Below are positions 20,201-28,338 of a stretch of DNA of 31,962 nt, one piece after another. The position numbers and the translations under genes are program-made. Position 1 is the stretch's first letter. Each line of letters opens with the position of its first letter. The notes under the pieces were generated by a model. The model saw only the letters and a list, made by a program, of their open reading frames with translations, searched no databases and was not told where the DNA came from. The stretch is from the IMG/VR virus record IMGVR_UViG_3300024518_001668, positions 1-31,962 of that record. The stretch is one strand, 5' to 3'. The DNA comes from a virus.

Positions 20201-23200
20201 ATCCTCAGTCAGCAAGCGATCATGCTTCCCCTCTAAGACTTCTTTAAGTTTCTTAGGGTTGTTCATTATCCATCTGTACTGATCATGCCAACGCTCATGA
20301 ACTGCAATTACATCTTCTGGGTTTATAGATCCTGTAAATGTTGCCTGAGCATCGATCCCAAGTCTTTTCCTGCCGATAGTGCCACCTATTCGCGGGTCAT
20401 CGGGAGGTAACGAGAACTCTACAAAAGTTTTGAATACTTTATCTGGAGCTTTCGTCGTTGCCCATATTTGATCAGGCTCACTGTCTAAGTGGCCTCTGGC
20501 GAAAGAGATATCGATCCCCTCTCTTCCGATAGCGTTTGGGTCTGCTGCGGTATAGTGAAAGAAGCGGAAATGACCATCAGGAATTGGAGCAGTGCCGGGA
20601 GCGAGGGGAACAGCAGACAGCCTCTCGCCTTCTACATTACTCACACTGAATCGATCCGCGTCTAGGCCGGGATCAGCGGTGGCGCGAGGGGTGGGGGCTT
20701 CTACGGATCTACTCCTTGATGAACGTAGTCGCAATGCCTCGGCTGCTTCCATGTTGCCGGAGCTAGCAAGGTCTTCATACTGAGACACCAGCGCGTCAAG
20801 TTCTTTCGCCTTGCTAGTCAGCTCCCGGTACTCACCTCTCCCGAGATGGATCGCCATATCTTTACCGATCTGGCCCATCCTAGTGATCGGCTTGTTATGC
20901 TTTTCGTGAGACTCCACGTATTCAAGCATGGCTTCTCGGGAGGCGATCTCGTTCCTTGCGGCCTCTGCCTCTATCTCTGCGGTGGGCACGTTTCTTCTAT
21001 ATTCAGCGAACAGATCAGACCTTCTGGCGAATCCCGCCGCCTTTCGTGCATCTGAGTTGCGGCCCAGCCTCACGAAGTTTGGGTCGGACATAAACACTTT
21101 GAATTCAGCATTCGACAACCAACTTTGATCAACCTCGTCCTGTATTGAAAGTCTGGAGGGTGAATCAAAGCCGAGAACTTTGTTCACCTTCTCTCTGACA
21201 TTGATAATTGCTATGCCTGAGGTTTCTTGAGCGCGATGTGCGATGTCCCCAACATGCTCGATCAGGTCGCTCAATACAGCCGGAAGAATCCTCCTGTTCT
21301 GTATTTCGAGCATCTTGTGCTCTGGCCTCCCCCGCTGGGTCTGGGCAGCGGCCATAGCATCCTCATTACTCACACTGAATCGATCCGCGTCTAGGCCGGG
21401 AACAGCGGTGGCGCGAGGGGTTGATGCTTCGGGAAGTAACACATCGGCATGGACGGCAGTCTCGTTTAGTCCGCTGATATTTCGGATCAGTGCATCGTCT
21501 GGGATTCCGTCGCGTGGAACCTCCAGAATTTTCACAGAGTCTGCGGTCAAATTACGCAACCTGTCTAGGTTGGTCACGAAGATGATTGGATTTTCGAGAG
21601 CGCCTGACTCAACCGCCCTGCGAGAAGCCAGATAGAGTCTGTATGAATCGAGAGAGTCCTGCCTCGCATTTGCACCAGTGAATCCAGAACGTGTACGGAA
21701 GTCCGAAACACTATCGTCAAAGTGCGGTGTCAGTTGGTCCACGGAGATGCCAGCAGCCTGGGCATCTTCCATGACCTTCTGCCGCAGCCAGTTCACGAAG
21801 TCACCGCCAGCCTCTTCGCGAGCGATCTCGCCATGCCGGATCAGTTCGCGTTGTATTAGTTCTGCCTTCTCTCTACTGCGCGTCAGACTCACAGCAGCCA
21901 TCGACTTATCTGCTCCACCACCCAGGCCACCACCACCGAAATCCGCGCCTCCAGACGGTCGAAGAAATTTGACGCCATCAATGCCAGGGGCACCGGAAAC
22001 GTGATAAAGAGTTTCGGGAAGGTCTGCCTTCGTCACCAGCGTGCCGGGGAGGGTGATCCCAGAATCACCAACGAATAGATCGGACGGACCACCACCGATA
22101 GTCTGTGACACGCGAATGTCATCTGGTGTCATCAATACGCGAGGTGCTGCTTCGACTCGGGAGGTGGGTGCTTCGGTTCCGTTGACTACGAACCGATCCG
22201 CATCTAAACCTTGGAACACATCAATGCGTTCTCCGGTCTCATAATACTCTCGGCGATTGTAATCACGGGGCGTTGTTGCCTCAGGGGCAGCTTCGGTTGC
22301 CTGCTCTCCTTGGTCCTGATCCTGCTCCGCTCCCACTAGCACACGAGCATTATACTCAGCCTGTGCTTCGACCCCCTTGAGCGTTCTGATTTCTCTAGCT
22401 TCCCCAACTGCCCCAGTTTCTCTGGCTTGTATCTTCTTCATCCCACTGATCACATCGGCAGCACTCACAAATCCAGCACCCTGCAATGCGTTGTATAGTT
22501 TCTCTGCGAACATGGCGATTCGCTCAAGCAATGTTCTGGGTTGACCAGAGATTTGTCTACGCACTTCAGGATCTGAGTAGTAGCCTCTATACATCTCAGC
22601 TACTGCTTCTTCTACGATCGACTGATGAGTCTCATAACCCTTCATGCCAGAATATCTTTTGCTTGCAGCTTCTAAGAATGTTTTACCGTCTTTGTTCTTA
22701 ACCCTAGACACTGCTCCGCTAAGAACTCTCCACTCTTGAATAGTGAATAGATCTAGCTCTCTCATCGCATGGATCATCTCATGATCCATTATGCTTGCTA
22801 CGGCTATTCTGATCTCTTCGTTTGTCTTGGCATCCTTGATTGCATTCATGCTGATCGCAATATTTCGGAAGCCATCTAGCACAGGGCTGTATCTTCCTTC
22901 AGCACCGATACCGCTAGTACCAATTCTCTCTACAACCTTAGCTGTCACCTTCTTATCTATATTTGCTTCCTTGAGCTTGTTCTCGATGATCTTGAGAACT
23001 TCCTCACCCTTTGCTCTGCTTGTTTCTGGAATCGCTTTAAGGATTTGCTCCTTAGAAGATATTTCTTCAGGTCTTGTGAGTCCTTCAGACTGGAGTACAT
23101 CTGCTTCGGCAGGGGGAGTGAATAGTCTTTTGTCAGCTTCCCATAGAGGTCTCAGCTCAGCGGCCTTAGCCTCCCTGCGACTATCGTATTCCGCAGAAGG

Positions 23201-25723
23201 AAAGCCTGGAGAAGACTCTTCTGCAAATTGATTCACCACAGCGTCTGCCGTTTTCTGATCTGGCGCGAATGTGATATGCACTGGCGGGTTACGAGAAGGC
23301 CCTGTGCGCGGTGCGTCTTCGGAGACGATCTCACCAGTCTCTCGGTCTTTTCTCCACACAGCAGGCGTGACGGACTGCCTGACTAGGAACCCTTCGCTGG
23401 GGGAGGTGTCAACCTCAAAGAACCCTGCCACCTTCTTTGGACCAACCCCTTTCAATTCACCAAAGAGACGCGCCCGCGTGAGGTCCAGTCTTTTCCTGAG
23501 GCCAGTGGTGACGTTCCCATTTTCATCGGTTGTTTCCCATCTCCCTCTGAGTTCATTCAGCCCAGCGGCTTCCCGAGCAGCCTCCGCCTTAGACGTAGCG
23601 CCCCCTACAATGGTGCCATCCTCATCTCGGACGAAGTACCCACGAACATTGTCTATCCTCTCGGTCTGAACATTCCCGACAGTGACTGCTCTTCCGCGTA
23701 CACCCCCACCTCTGATCTTCGGTGCCCCAGTTTGCGTCTGCGCGGGACTAAACTCTTCGTCTGTCACTCCCCAAAAAACAAGAGGAGAGTATTCCCCTTC
23801 AGTTTGGTTGGCGTCTTGACGCTTGGGAAGATCACCCCGAACAATCGAGTCATTGATGAAAGAATCGAATGCTTTCTCTTTGAAATTTCTAGTGATCTCT
23901 TCGAAGTCAGAACGATTTATAGATCCTTCAAGTGAAGCTCTATCTATCAATGTTCTGTACTGCTTCTCGGTGTAACCAGTCTTCCTTGATTTTACATTCC
24001 CTTTAGCATCTCTAATTGCCATACCGCGATAGACCATCTCTTCGATGATCGAGTTGGCAATGCCGATCGAAGCTGGTGTGGCGGAATAGTTGACGATGAA
24101 CTCTCCGTTTTCTCTTCTGGCTAAAAGACTTTCTCGTTCCTGCTCGCTTCCGGCCTCGACTCCCCTAATCTTTGGGTAGAGTTTCTTGTTCAGCAGTTCT
24201 CGGACAATATCAGGAGTTAGCTTCTTGTTTGCTTTGAGCTTGTCAGTGACAGCTTCGAATTCTTCTGACGTAAACGAAGGGAGACTTACGCCCTTCTCTG
24301 TTGCTGGATCAAAATATGCCTGAACACTGAACCCACTAAGAACGCTTTTCATCGCGCGAAGCTCTTTCTTGCTCGCGTCTTCTAAGACATCCGTTCTCCC
24401 GCCTGTGCTTCGGTACACAAACGCCTTGAAGGCATCGTTGTCGGTGAGGATGTTTCTCGAAAGAGCGGTATCAATCACGTCATCAGCAATTAACGCCTCT
24501 TGATCAACTTCCGCATCAAACTCTGCCCTACTTCTGCCAGACGCCGCAACTTTTGCTTCGTAAGCTGCTGTATTCTCTTTCTGCATTCTGTTTGCAGCAT
24601 CGAATTGATCTTGAAGAATAGCTGCTCTTTTGTCATCTGAGCTAGATCTTATTCTCAGCTCATCTTCTGTTCCCTTATCCCATTCGGCTTGGGCTCTCTT
24701 GTTCGCTCGATAAGAACGGACAGTTCCATAGGAACCAAAGGCACCAACAACAGGAAGAGTTCCCGCTGCGGTTGCAATCATCTCCTCGATGAAATCAATA
24801 TTCTCAGGGGAGATCGACAGCCCTGCTTGGGCTCTCTCAAGAATTGTCTGAGTTAACTCTGTGGGGAATTCCAGAGCTGATTCAGCAAAACTCGCTCTCG
24901 CAGCCTGACCCACTGTGGGGATTGCTTTACCTGTAGCGGTGGCACTGAGAGACTGTTTCAACGACCTAGCAGCAGCGATCTGCGGACCTCGGCCAATCCC
25001 GCCAGTCAACGCAATCACGATGTAGTCCATAGCGGCTTGAGGGGCAGCAGCGAGAGCAGCAGCAAACGAGTTGAGTTGGTCTGGAGTGACCTTACTCTCC
25101 CCCTCGTTCTCTTCTTCAGCAACCTCGTACTGCCGCTGCATGTTGTCGCCGAAGAACTGGATCGCGAGTGTGCCGATACCCGCAGCAGCGCCTAGTCCCA
25201 TCCTAAGAACGGGATGAGGAATCGCTGCCCCTGCTGTTCTAAGGAATGGAACAGCCTTAGCTAGCTTCGAAGCTATCCCCAGTCCAACGCTAGAACTCGC
25301 TGCCTTGCCCGCGAATAGGGCTGGCAGGGAATAGGGGATGGTCTGACCTATCGATTCAGCAGAGAACCTTCCCGCAGTACCGATTGCTGGAAAGAGACCC
25401 TCCTCTTCGTATGTACTCAGTACATCCTTATAGGTAGTGGGTAGAGGTAGGGATTCTCTCTGAGCCTTTACTGATTCTTCATATCCTTTGCCTGCTCTAT
25501 CCAGTAACGCTTGGTTCTCAAATACATCTCCAATCCCAACTGCGGGTATATTACCTAAAGAACCTTTAAGGTTTTCAACACCTGATCCGAGAGCCGATAA
25601 GAAGCCTCCAGTTCTACTCTGGATATCATTCTTAATCTCGCTTTCGCTAGTGCCCTTGACATAGGTCACTATTTCGCCATCGATATCAACTGTTTTATCT
25701 TCGAGTAATACCCTACCGGCCAT
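17204..25723 (-). CDS. Giant polyvalent virion-type protein (2839 aa)
   Basis: An unbroken frame of 2839 residues (about 310 kDa). Residues about 100-330 are Ala/Gly-rich and hydrophobic (LFPAIGTAGRFSAESIGQTI and others), as in internal virion proteins that form channels. A charged coiled stretch follows to about 450. A zincin motif HEMIH lies at 981-985 (SIMDHEMIHAMREL). Four copies of a GLDADRF linker begin at 1172, 1443, 1686 and 1866. The segments between include LYHVSGAPGID with later strand motifs and RFFHYTAADPNAIGREGIDI...IWATT, both loosely like ADP-ribosyltransferase folds. From about 2280 (MFMIRNIQRDSMSAW at 2319; NFSRRGNSNALR further on) it resembles large polyvalent protein-associated domain 38. 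The C-terminus is strongly basic and helical. Position after virion genes and before lysis suggests an injected protein; this is inferred. Confidence 0.8.
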   Translation of the reverse strand: MAGRVLLEDKTVDIDGEIVTYVKGTSESEIKNDIQSRTGGFLSALGSGVENLKGSLGNIPAVGIGDVFENQALLDRAGKGYEESVKAQRESLPLPTTYKDVLSTYEEEGLFPAIGTAGRFSAESIGQTIPYSLPALFAGKAASSSVGLGIASKLAKAVPFLRTAGAAIPHPVLRMGLGAAAGIGTLAIQFFGDNMQRQYEVAEEENEGESKVTPDQLNSFAAALAAAPQAAMDYIVIALTGGIGRGPQIAAARSLKQSLSATATGKAIPTVGQAARASFAESALEFPTELTQTILERAQAGLSISPENIDFIEEMIATAAGTLPVVGAFGSYGTVRSYRANKRAQAEWDKGTEDELRIRSSSDDKRAAILQDQFDAANRMQKENTAAYEAKVAASGRSRAEFDAEVDQEALIADDVIDTALSRNILTDNDAFKAFVYRSTGGRTDVLEDASKKELRAMKSVLSGFSVQAYFDPATEKGVSLPSFTSEEFEAVTDKLKANKKLTPDIVRELLNKKLYPKIRGVEAGSEQERESLLARRENGEFIVNYSATPASIGIANSIIEEMVYRGMAIRDAKGNVKSRKTGYTEKQYRTLIDRASLEGSINRSDFEEITRNFKEKAFDSFINDSIVRGDLPKRQDANQTEGEYSPLVFWGVTDEEFSPAQTQTGAPKIRGGGVRGRAVTVGNVQTERIDNVRGYFVRDEDGTIVGGATSKAEAAREAAGLNELRGRWETTDENGNVTTGLRKRLDLTRARLFGELKGVGPKKVAGFFEVDTSPSEGFLVRQSVTPAVWRKDRETGEIVSEDAPRTGPSRNPPVHITFAPDQKTADAVVNQFAEESSPGFPSAEYDSRREAKAAELRPLWEADKRLFTPPAEADVLQSEGLTRPEEISSKEQILKAIPETSRAKGEEVLKIIENKLKEANIDKKVTAKVVERIGTSGIGAEGRYSPVLDGFRNIAISMNAIKDAKTNEEIRIAVASIMDHEMIHAMRELDLFTIQEWRVLSGAVSRVKNKDGKTFLEAASKRYSGMKGYETHQSIVEEAVAEMYRGYYSDPEVRRQISGQPRTLLERIAMFAEKLYNALQGAGFVSAADVISGMKKIQARETGAVGEAREIRTLKGVEAQAEYNARVLVGAEQDQDQGEQATEAAPEATTPRDYNRREYYETGERIDVFQGLDADRFVVNGTEAPTSRVEAAPRVLMTPDDIRVSQTIGGGPSDLFVGDSGITLPGTLVTKADLPETLYHVSGAPGIDGVKFLRPSGGADFGGGGLGGGADKSMAAVSLTRSREKAELIQRELIRHGEIAREEAGGDFVNWLRQKVMEDAQAAGISVDQLTPHFDDSVSDFRTRSGFTGANARQDSLDSYRLYLASRRAVESGALENPIIFVTNLDRLRNLTADSVKILEVPRDGIPDDALIRNISGLNETAVHADVLLPEASTPRATAVPGLDADRFSVSNEDAMAAAQTQRGRPEHKMLEIQNRRILPAVLSDLIEHVGDIAHRAQETSGIAIINVREKVNKVLGFDSPSRLSIQDEVDQSWLSNAEFKVFMSDPNFVRLGRNSDARKAAGFARRSDLFAEYRRNVPTAEIEAEAARNEIASREAMLEYVESHEKHNKPITRMGQIGKDMAIHLGRGEYRELTSKAKELDALVSQYEDLASSGNMEAAEALRLRSSRSRSVEAPTPRATADPGLDADRFSVSNVEGERLSAVPLAPGTAPIPDGHFRFFHYTAADPNAIGREGIDISFARGHLDSEPDQIWATTKAPDKVFKTFVEFSLPPDDPRIGGTIGRKRLGIDAQATFTGSINPEDVIAVHERWHDQYRWIMNNPKKLKEVLEGKHDRLLTEDSPAGRATAEIKNSARSEERLSAVPGLDADKFSIAPKGHVAYLNMNDPSSLDQRPHYSEELRERSRDIARGYIDGDKLSANNERVVNPIAEESNSPVDRAYDVLQRTVIGVNDERSFFTKMQDMFSDLSDPVKRKEWFQRWRIKYIDKWDFLEKLTKAAALRGKDNRDLLASTNAHSLALLSDRANSVTAAAINNGVLVLRGGIARVDYSKKGLRDSLAPLFAKDKNLYRTWSLWMIANRSARLIKNNTLTNMTAGEIKVVNDRIKSEGLLPLFEGVKNDYETWNNYVVDFLKDTGVLNDELAVVFKKYSDYIPFYKNMDIDGEGEAGVSPDMFKQILKAENIDLSLGANRRLNTLFPTLTGQKPPSKLKGGSHQIVDPLVGIMQNLRAAVTSGMKNIASVQVLKDAKLVGMATELTTPEEIKTAMYTVRVNGEEKYYNVSDPLLIETLTGFMDGKVKVYPWLSGPAQWLRESVTRSPMFMIRNIQRDSMSAWVTSGFKATPFISTIDKFQGTLRGMSGDEKTYNTLEGAGVVGGFDYVFEPKKFEADFRKKLRRSGITPKKDGTFFDSTVVTVWDKLAEVSNKSDSATRQVVYEDTLQNLLSKGVSRVEAESEAIFQAMEVLNFSRRGNSNALRMIAATVPFLNARIQGIDVMYRAMRGQYSSNRKGKLEAQRSFLARGGIIAMATLALAYANNDSEEYKGASDYEQDNFWIIPMPFGLPALKIPIPFEVGLAFKTFPERSARVLLGDELTGDLADTTFRAVFSTLEVPMFGPQTTLPLLEVIANHNLFTGRPVESPFLSGKPSEERFNRYTTELAKYAGEKSGFSPIKIQHLIDGYAGTVGSYIVGSTAWLFRQATDAPTVPAWRVDQIPVIGSTFQSAESAQGQISEWTEFYYSVNGIASTIKHARRAKDTKRVKRLKRENKKILAVMPKLNRINDKMNKLRTKEDKIWNSRTMDKDKKRDELNKIDRRRKVLLADVKEYRKLKANSFPLFRGILD
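20105..20128 (-). repeat. GLDADKF linker repeat, copy 4
   Basis: Encodes GLDADKFS beginning at residue 1866 of the giant protein, after ERLSAVP. It precedes the C-terminal half. Confidence 0.8.
20645..20668 (-). repeat. GLDADRF linker repeat, copy 3
   Basis: Encodes GLDADRFS beginning at residue 1686, within TPRATADPGLDADRFSVSN, followed by a second ERLSAVP. Confidence 0.85.
21374..21397 (-). repeat. GLDADRF linker repeat, copy 2
   Basis: Encodes GLDADRFS beginning at residue 1443, within TPRATAVPGLDADRFSVSN. The DNA is nearly identical to copy 3, so the duplication is recent. Confidence 0.85.
22187..22210 (-). repeat. GLDADRF linker repeat, copy 1
   Basis: Encodes GLDADRFV beginning at residue 1172 of the giant protein, the most divergent copy at DNA level. 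Confidence 0.8.
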
Positions 25724-25730
25724 TATCTAC

Positions 25731-27416
25731 CTACCCAAACCAACCTGAAGGGGGGTCTTCTGCCAGTGTAGAAATTTGTGCATTTTCACCCCGGTATAGG
25801 TCCAACCCTGCTGGGCCGTACTCTTCATAATACTGAGCTAGTTTGTTCACCTCTACCGGGTCAATATTAACATCGTCTCTCTCTTCGAAGTAAGCCTTCG
25901 CTCGTGTGAAGGCTTGGGATGGAGTCATCCTCTCACCAGCTCGCGCCATCCAGCTCGCGGCTTGTGCATCAGAAGCGGCTATGGCAGCTCGCTTGGCCTC
26001 TCTGTCGATGTCCCTTTGGCTAATGTCGTATAAAACCTGCTCCCGCATTATGTCTCTATCTAACTCATCATTGGTCCGCGCTAGATCGGAGGCTGTCTGT
26101 TCAGTGAAGGTTCCTAGCCCTGCCTTGGCGGCATTAGCAAGATCTGGACCGAACCCTTGAGAATCCCCTTGTGGTGCAGCAAGACTAAGACCAGCGTTGA
26201 TTATCCCCATCCACCCAGCATCAGTGAAATTGTCAAAGAACCCTGGTGGGTTTGTATCGTCTGGACTCAAGGCTTCGTATTCTTGGGGTGCCTCACTCCC
26301 TATGAGATAGCCCGGAGCGGGGTGGGTAGTAGAAGAACCAGCGTTACCCCCAGCAACCCCAGCACCAGCAGCATCGCCAGCGCCAGCAGCAGCAGCAGCG
26401 TCACCCACCGGAGCTTCTTCATCTTCACCGCCGAGAAGCGAGGCCGCACCCAACCCAGCGAGACCAAGCTGCGCCGCACCCTTTCGACGATAACCCTTCG
26501 CAAGCCTATTGATCAGCGCGGGTCGGTCAACTATTTCTTTCATGTCGAACCCTCCATACGCATTACGCATCGCTTGATTAGTGGGGGCTGGTCCCAATGT
26601 TTTCTCAGCCTTCTTAGTGGCTTTTGCCACAGGTTTCGCCGAACGGATGAATTGCATAACCTTAGGGCCTAACGCCCTAGCGGCTTTAGCAGCCCAGATG
26701 GCTCCTCTCGTACCTCCACCGATAAGGGCCGCTCCGGCCCCAACAGGGGTGAAGGCCGCCAGGGTCAAAAGGCCCATTAACCCCATCTCCGCAGCAGCCG
26801 CAGGATTTTCCTGAGCCCAATCTATGGCATCTGAAATTATCCCTGGGTCTTCTTCCACCACCTCTACAGGCTCTTCCGCAGGCATCCCGCCCCCCACATG
26901 AGAGCCATCCTCTCCAGCGTATCCCCTAACCAACCCCCCTCTAGCCATTCCCCTCTGAGGAGGCATCCCTTGAGGAGCCCCTTGGCCCATGCCGGGAGGC
27001 ATTCCTTGAGGCATCCCCTGGGGCATGGGCCTGCGCGGAGGCTGCTGCGGAGGCATCATCGAGCCTATACCCTGCTGCTGACTAGGAGGAGGGACTTGAG
27101 GCATCCCAGGCGGCATCTGACGAGGCGGCATCCCCTGAGGCATCCCCTGAGGAATTTGAGGAGGCTGCGGAGGGCCTCCACTCATCGCTTGCTGATACAT
27201 CTGTAGATATTGGTCAATCATAGAAGGCTGACCCTGATCGGCTTCTGCGGCTTCTGCTGCTGCTTCCTCCCTCACCCTCTTCCGGTTGACACCCTCACTC
27301 AGCCCATAGATCTCAGGGATCTGACCAGACCGTCCAGAAGCAACATACGCAACCTCAGGATCAGAGGCCGCAGCAAGATCCGCAGCAAGTCTATGAAGAT
27401 CTAAATTCAAAGCCAT
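25731..27416 (-). CDS. Virion-associated protein with Pro/Gln/Gly/Met repeats
   Basis: Start chosen at ATG 27416 (MALNLDLHRLAADL), 4 bp after the upstream stop; an ORF start at 27455 lies inside that gene. The product has 561 residues. A helical N-terminal part is followed by a low-complexity PQGMP-rich stretch (about residues 75-155). RGGLVRGYAGEDGSHVGGG comes next, then an Ala/Gly-rich hydrophobic region (MGLMGLLTLAAFTPVGAGAALIGG), and a helical C-terminal part (TASDLARTNDELDRDIMREQ). Similar G-G-x-V-x-G-Y-A patterns occur in phage structural proteins, including the 1044-aa protein nearby. It is probably an internal or tail-associated virion protein. Confidence 0.65.
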   Translation of the reverse strand: MALNLDLHRLAADLAAASDPEVAYVASGRSGQIPEIYGLSEGVNRKRVREEAAAEAAEADQGQPSMIDQYLQMYQQAMSGGPPQPPQIPQGMPQGMPPRQMPPGMPQVPPPSQQQGIGSMMPPQQPPRRPMPQGMPQGMPPGMGQGAPQGMPPQRGMARGGLVRGYAGEDGSHVGGGMPAEEPVEVVEEDPGIISDAIDWAQENPAAAAEMGLMGLLTLAAFTPVGAGAALIGGGTRGAIWAAKAARALGPKVMQFIRSAKPVAKATKKAEKTLGPAPTNQAMRNAYGGFDMKEIVDRPALINRLAKGYRRKGAAQLGLAGLGAASLLGGEDEEAPVGDAAAAAGAGDAAGAGVAGGNAGSSTTHPAPGYLIGSEAPQEYEALSPDDTNPPGFFDNFTDAGWMGIINAGLSLAAPQGDSQGFGPDLANAAKAGLGTFTEQTASDLARTNDELDRDIMREQVLYDISQRDIDREAKRAAIAASDAQAASWMARAGERMTPSQAFTRAKAYFEERDDVNIDPVEVNKLAQYYEEYGPAGLDLYRGENAQISTLAEDPPSGWFG

Positions 27417-27420
27417 AATA

Positions 27421-28338
27421 TCACCCGCCCTTGTATGCGCCGTATGCGCCAGCACCAGCTATGCCTAGACCGGCCAGCGTCTGACCAATCCCTGGACCCC
27501 CGCCGGTAGTTCTCTGTGTTGTACTCATTGACGTTGCGTATGGAGTTCCAGACAACAATCCCGAGAACCAGTTGAGCTGTTGTCTCTGCCAATCTTGCTG
27601 ATCCAAGAAATCGTTGTAGGCAATATCTCTAATGGACTGCTCCATCTCTCTTTGGGATATTCCTGATTCCTGAAGAGCTGAAATTCTCTGGAGGGCTTGT
27701 TCTTGTTGGGTCTGAGCCAAGCCCTGTAACTGCTGTGCGGAAGAAAGACCAATCCGCGCTCCTTCTTGCGTAGCCGATCTGTCACCCGAAAAGTTTTCAT
27801 AAGCTCTATCCGCTGCCTTGAATCTTGTATCAGCCTCAAACTCTCGCATCGCCCGAAAGGCTTCATCGGAAACTTCTGCTGCTTTCCTCGCACCCATCAG
27901 ATTCGCTCTACCCCCGAAGCTACCTGATGCCACCGAAGCATTCTGGGTTTGATCCTTCGCAACACCCAGGGCAGAACCATAATCTCTCATCATTCGTTCT
28001 CTTCCGAGATCGAGAACATTTTCAAGATATGGATTCTGATATTGCTGGAGAGCTTGGTTTCCCCATTGAGGGGTGTTGGCTCCCACCCGGGCAGCTTGCT
28101 GGGCTATTCCCTGGGCCTGACCTAGCTCTTGTCTAGGCCCGCTGTCATAGAGAGATTGAACACCCTGGAATGCCTGCTCTTCAGCAGGATTAAACCCAGC
28201 GGTTCGATTTCCACCGTAAGGCTGGTAGCCTTGCCGAGCAATCCGCCTGCCGGAAGAAGCAATCCCTTTCCAGTATGGCTTTGACCAAGCTGGAAGATCT
28301 TGGGTAGTAGTTGTATTCTTAGGGGGGGCTTTACCCAT
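27421..28338 (-). CDS. Virion-associated protein (305 aa)
   Basis: A 305-residue protein rich in Gln, Ala and Gly. The region YQNPYLENVLDLGRERMMRD ... QNASVASGSFGGRANLMGARKAAEVSD has the 'NPY..NV-D ... SGSFGGR' pattern that I recall from podovirus-like structural proteins near injected or tail proteins. The middle is a long Gln-rich helix (SSAQQLQGLAQTQQEQALQRI). The C-terminus is a Gly-rich hydrophobic tail (IGQTLAGLGIAGAGAYGAYKGG), perhaps membrane-active. It overlaps the upstream gene by 8 bp. Confidence 0.65.
   Translation of the reverse strand: MGKAPPKNTTTTQDLPAWSKPYWKGIASSGRRIARQGYQPYGGNRTAGFNPAEEQAFQGVQSLYDSGPRQELGQAQGIAQQAARVGANTPQWGNQALQQYQNPYLENVLDLGRERMMRDYGSALGVAKDQTQNASVASGSFGGRANLMGARKAAEVSDEAFRAMREFEADTRFKAADRAYENFSGDRSATQEGARIGLSSAQQLQGLAQTQQEQALQRISALQESGISQREMEQSIRDIAYNDFLDQQDWQRQQLNWFSGLLSGTPYATSMSTTQRTTGGGPGIGQTLAGLGIAGAGAYGAYKGG

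Noticed and set aside
26898-27206. + strand Arg/His/Leu-rich frame
   Set aside because: Antisense to the Pro/Gln/Gly/Met-rich part of the virion protein; no ribosome binding site or protein-like pattern.
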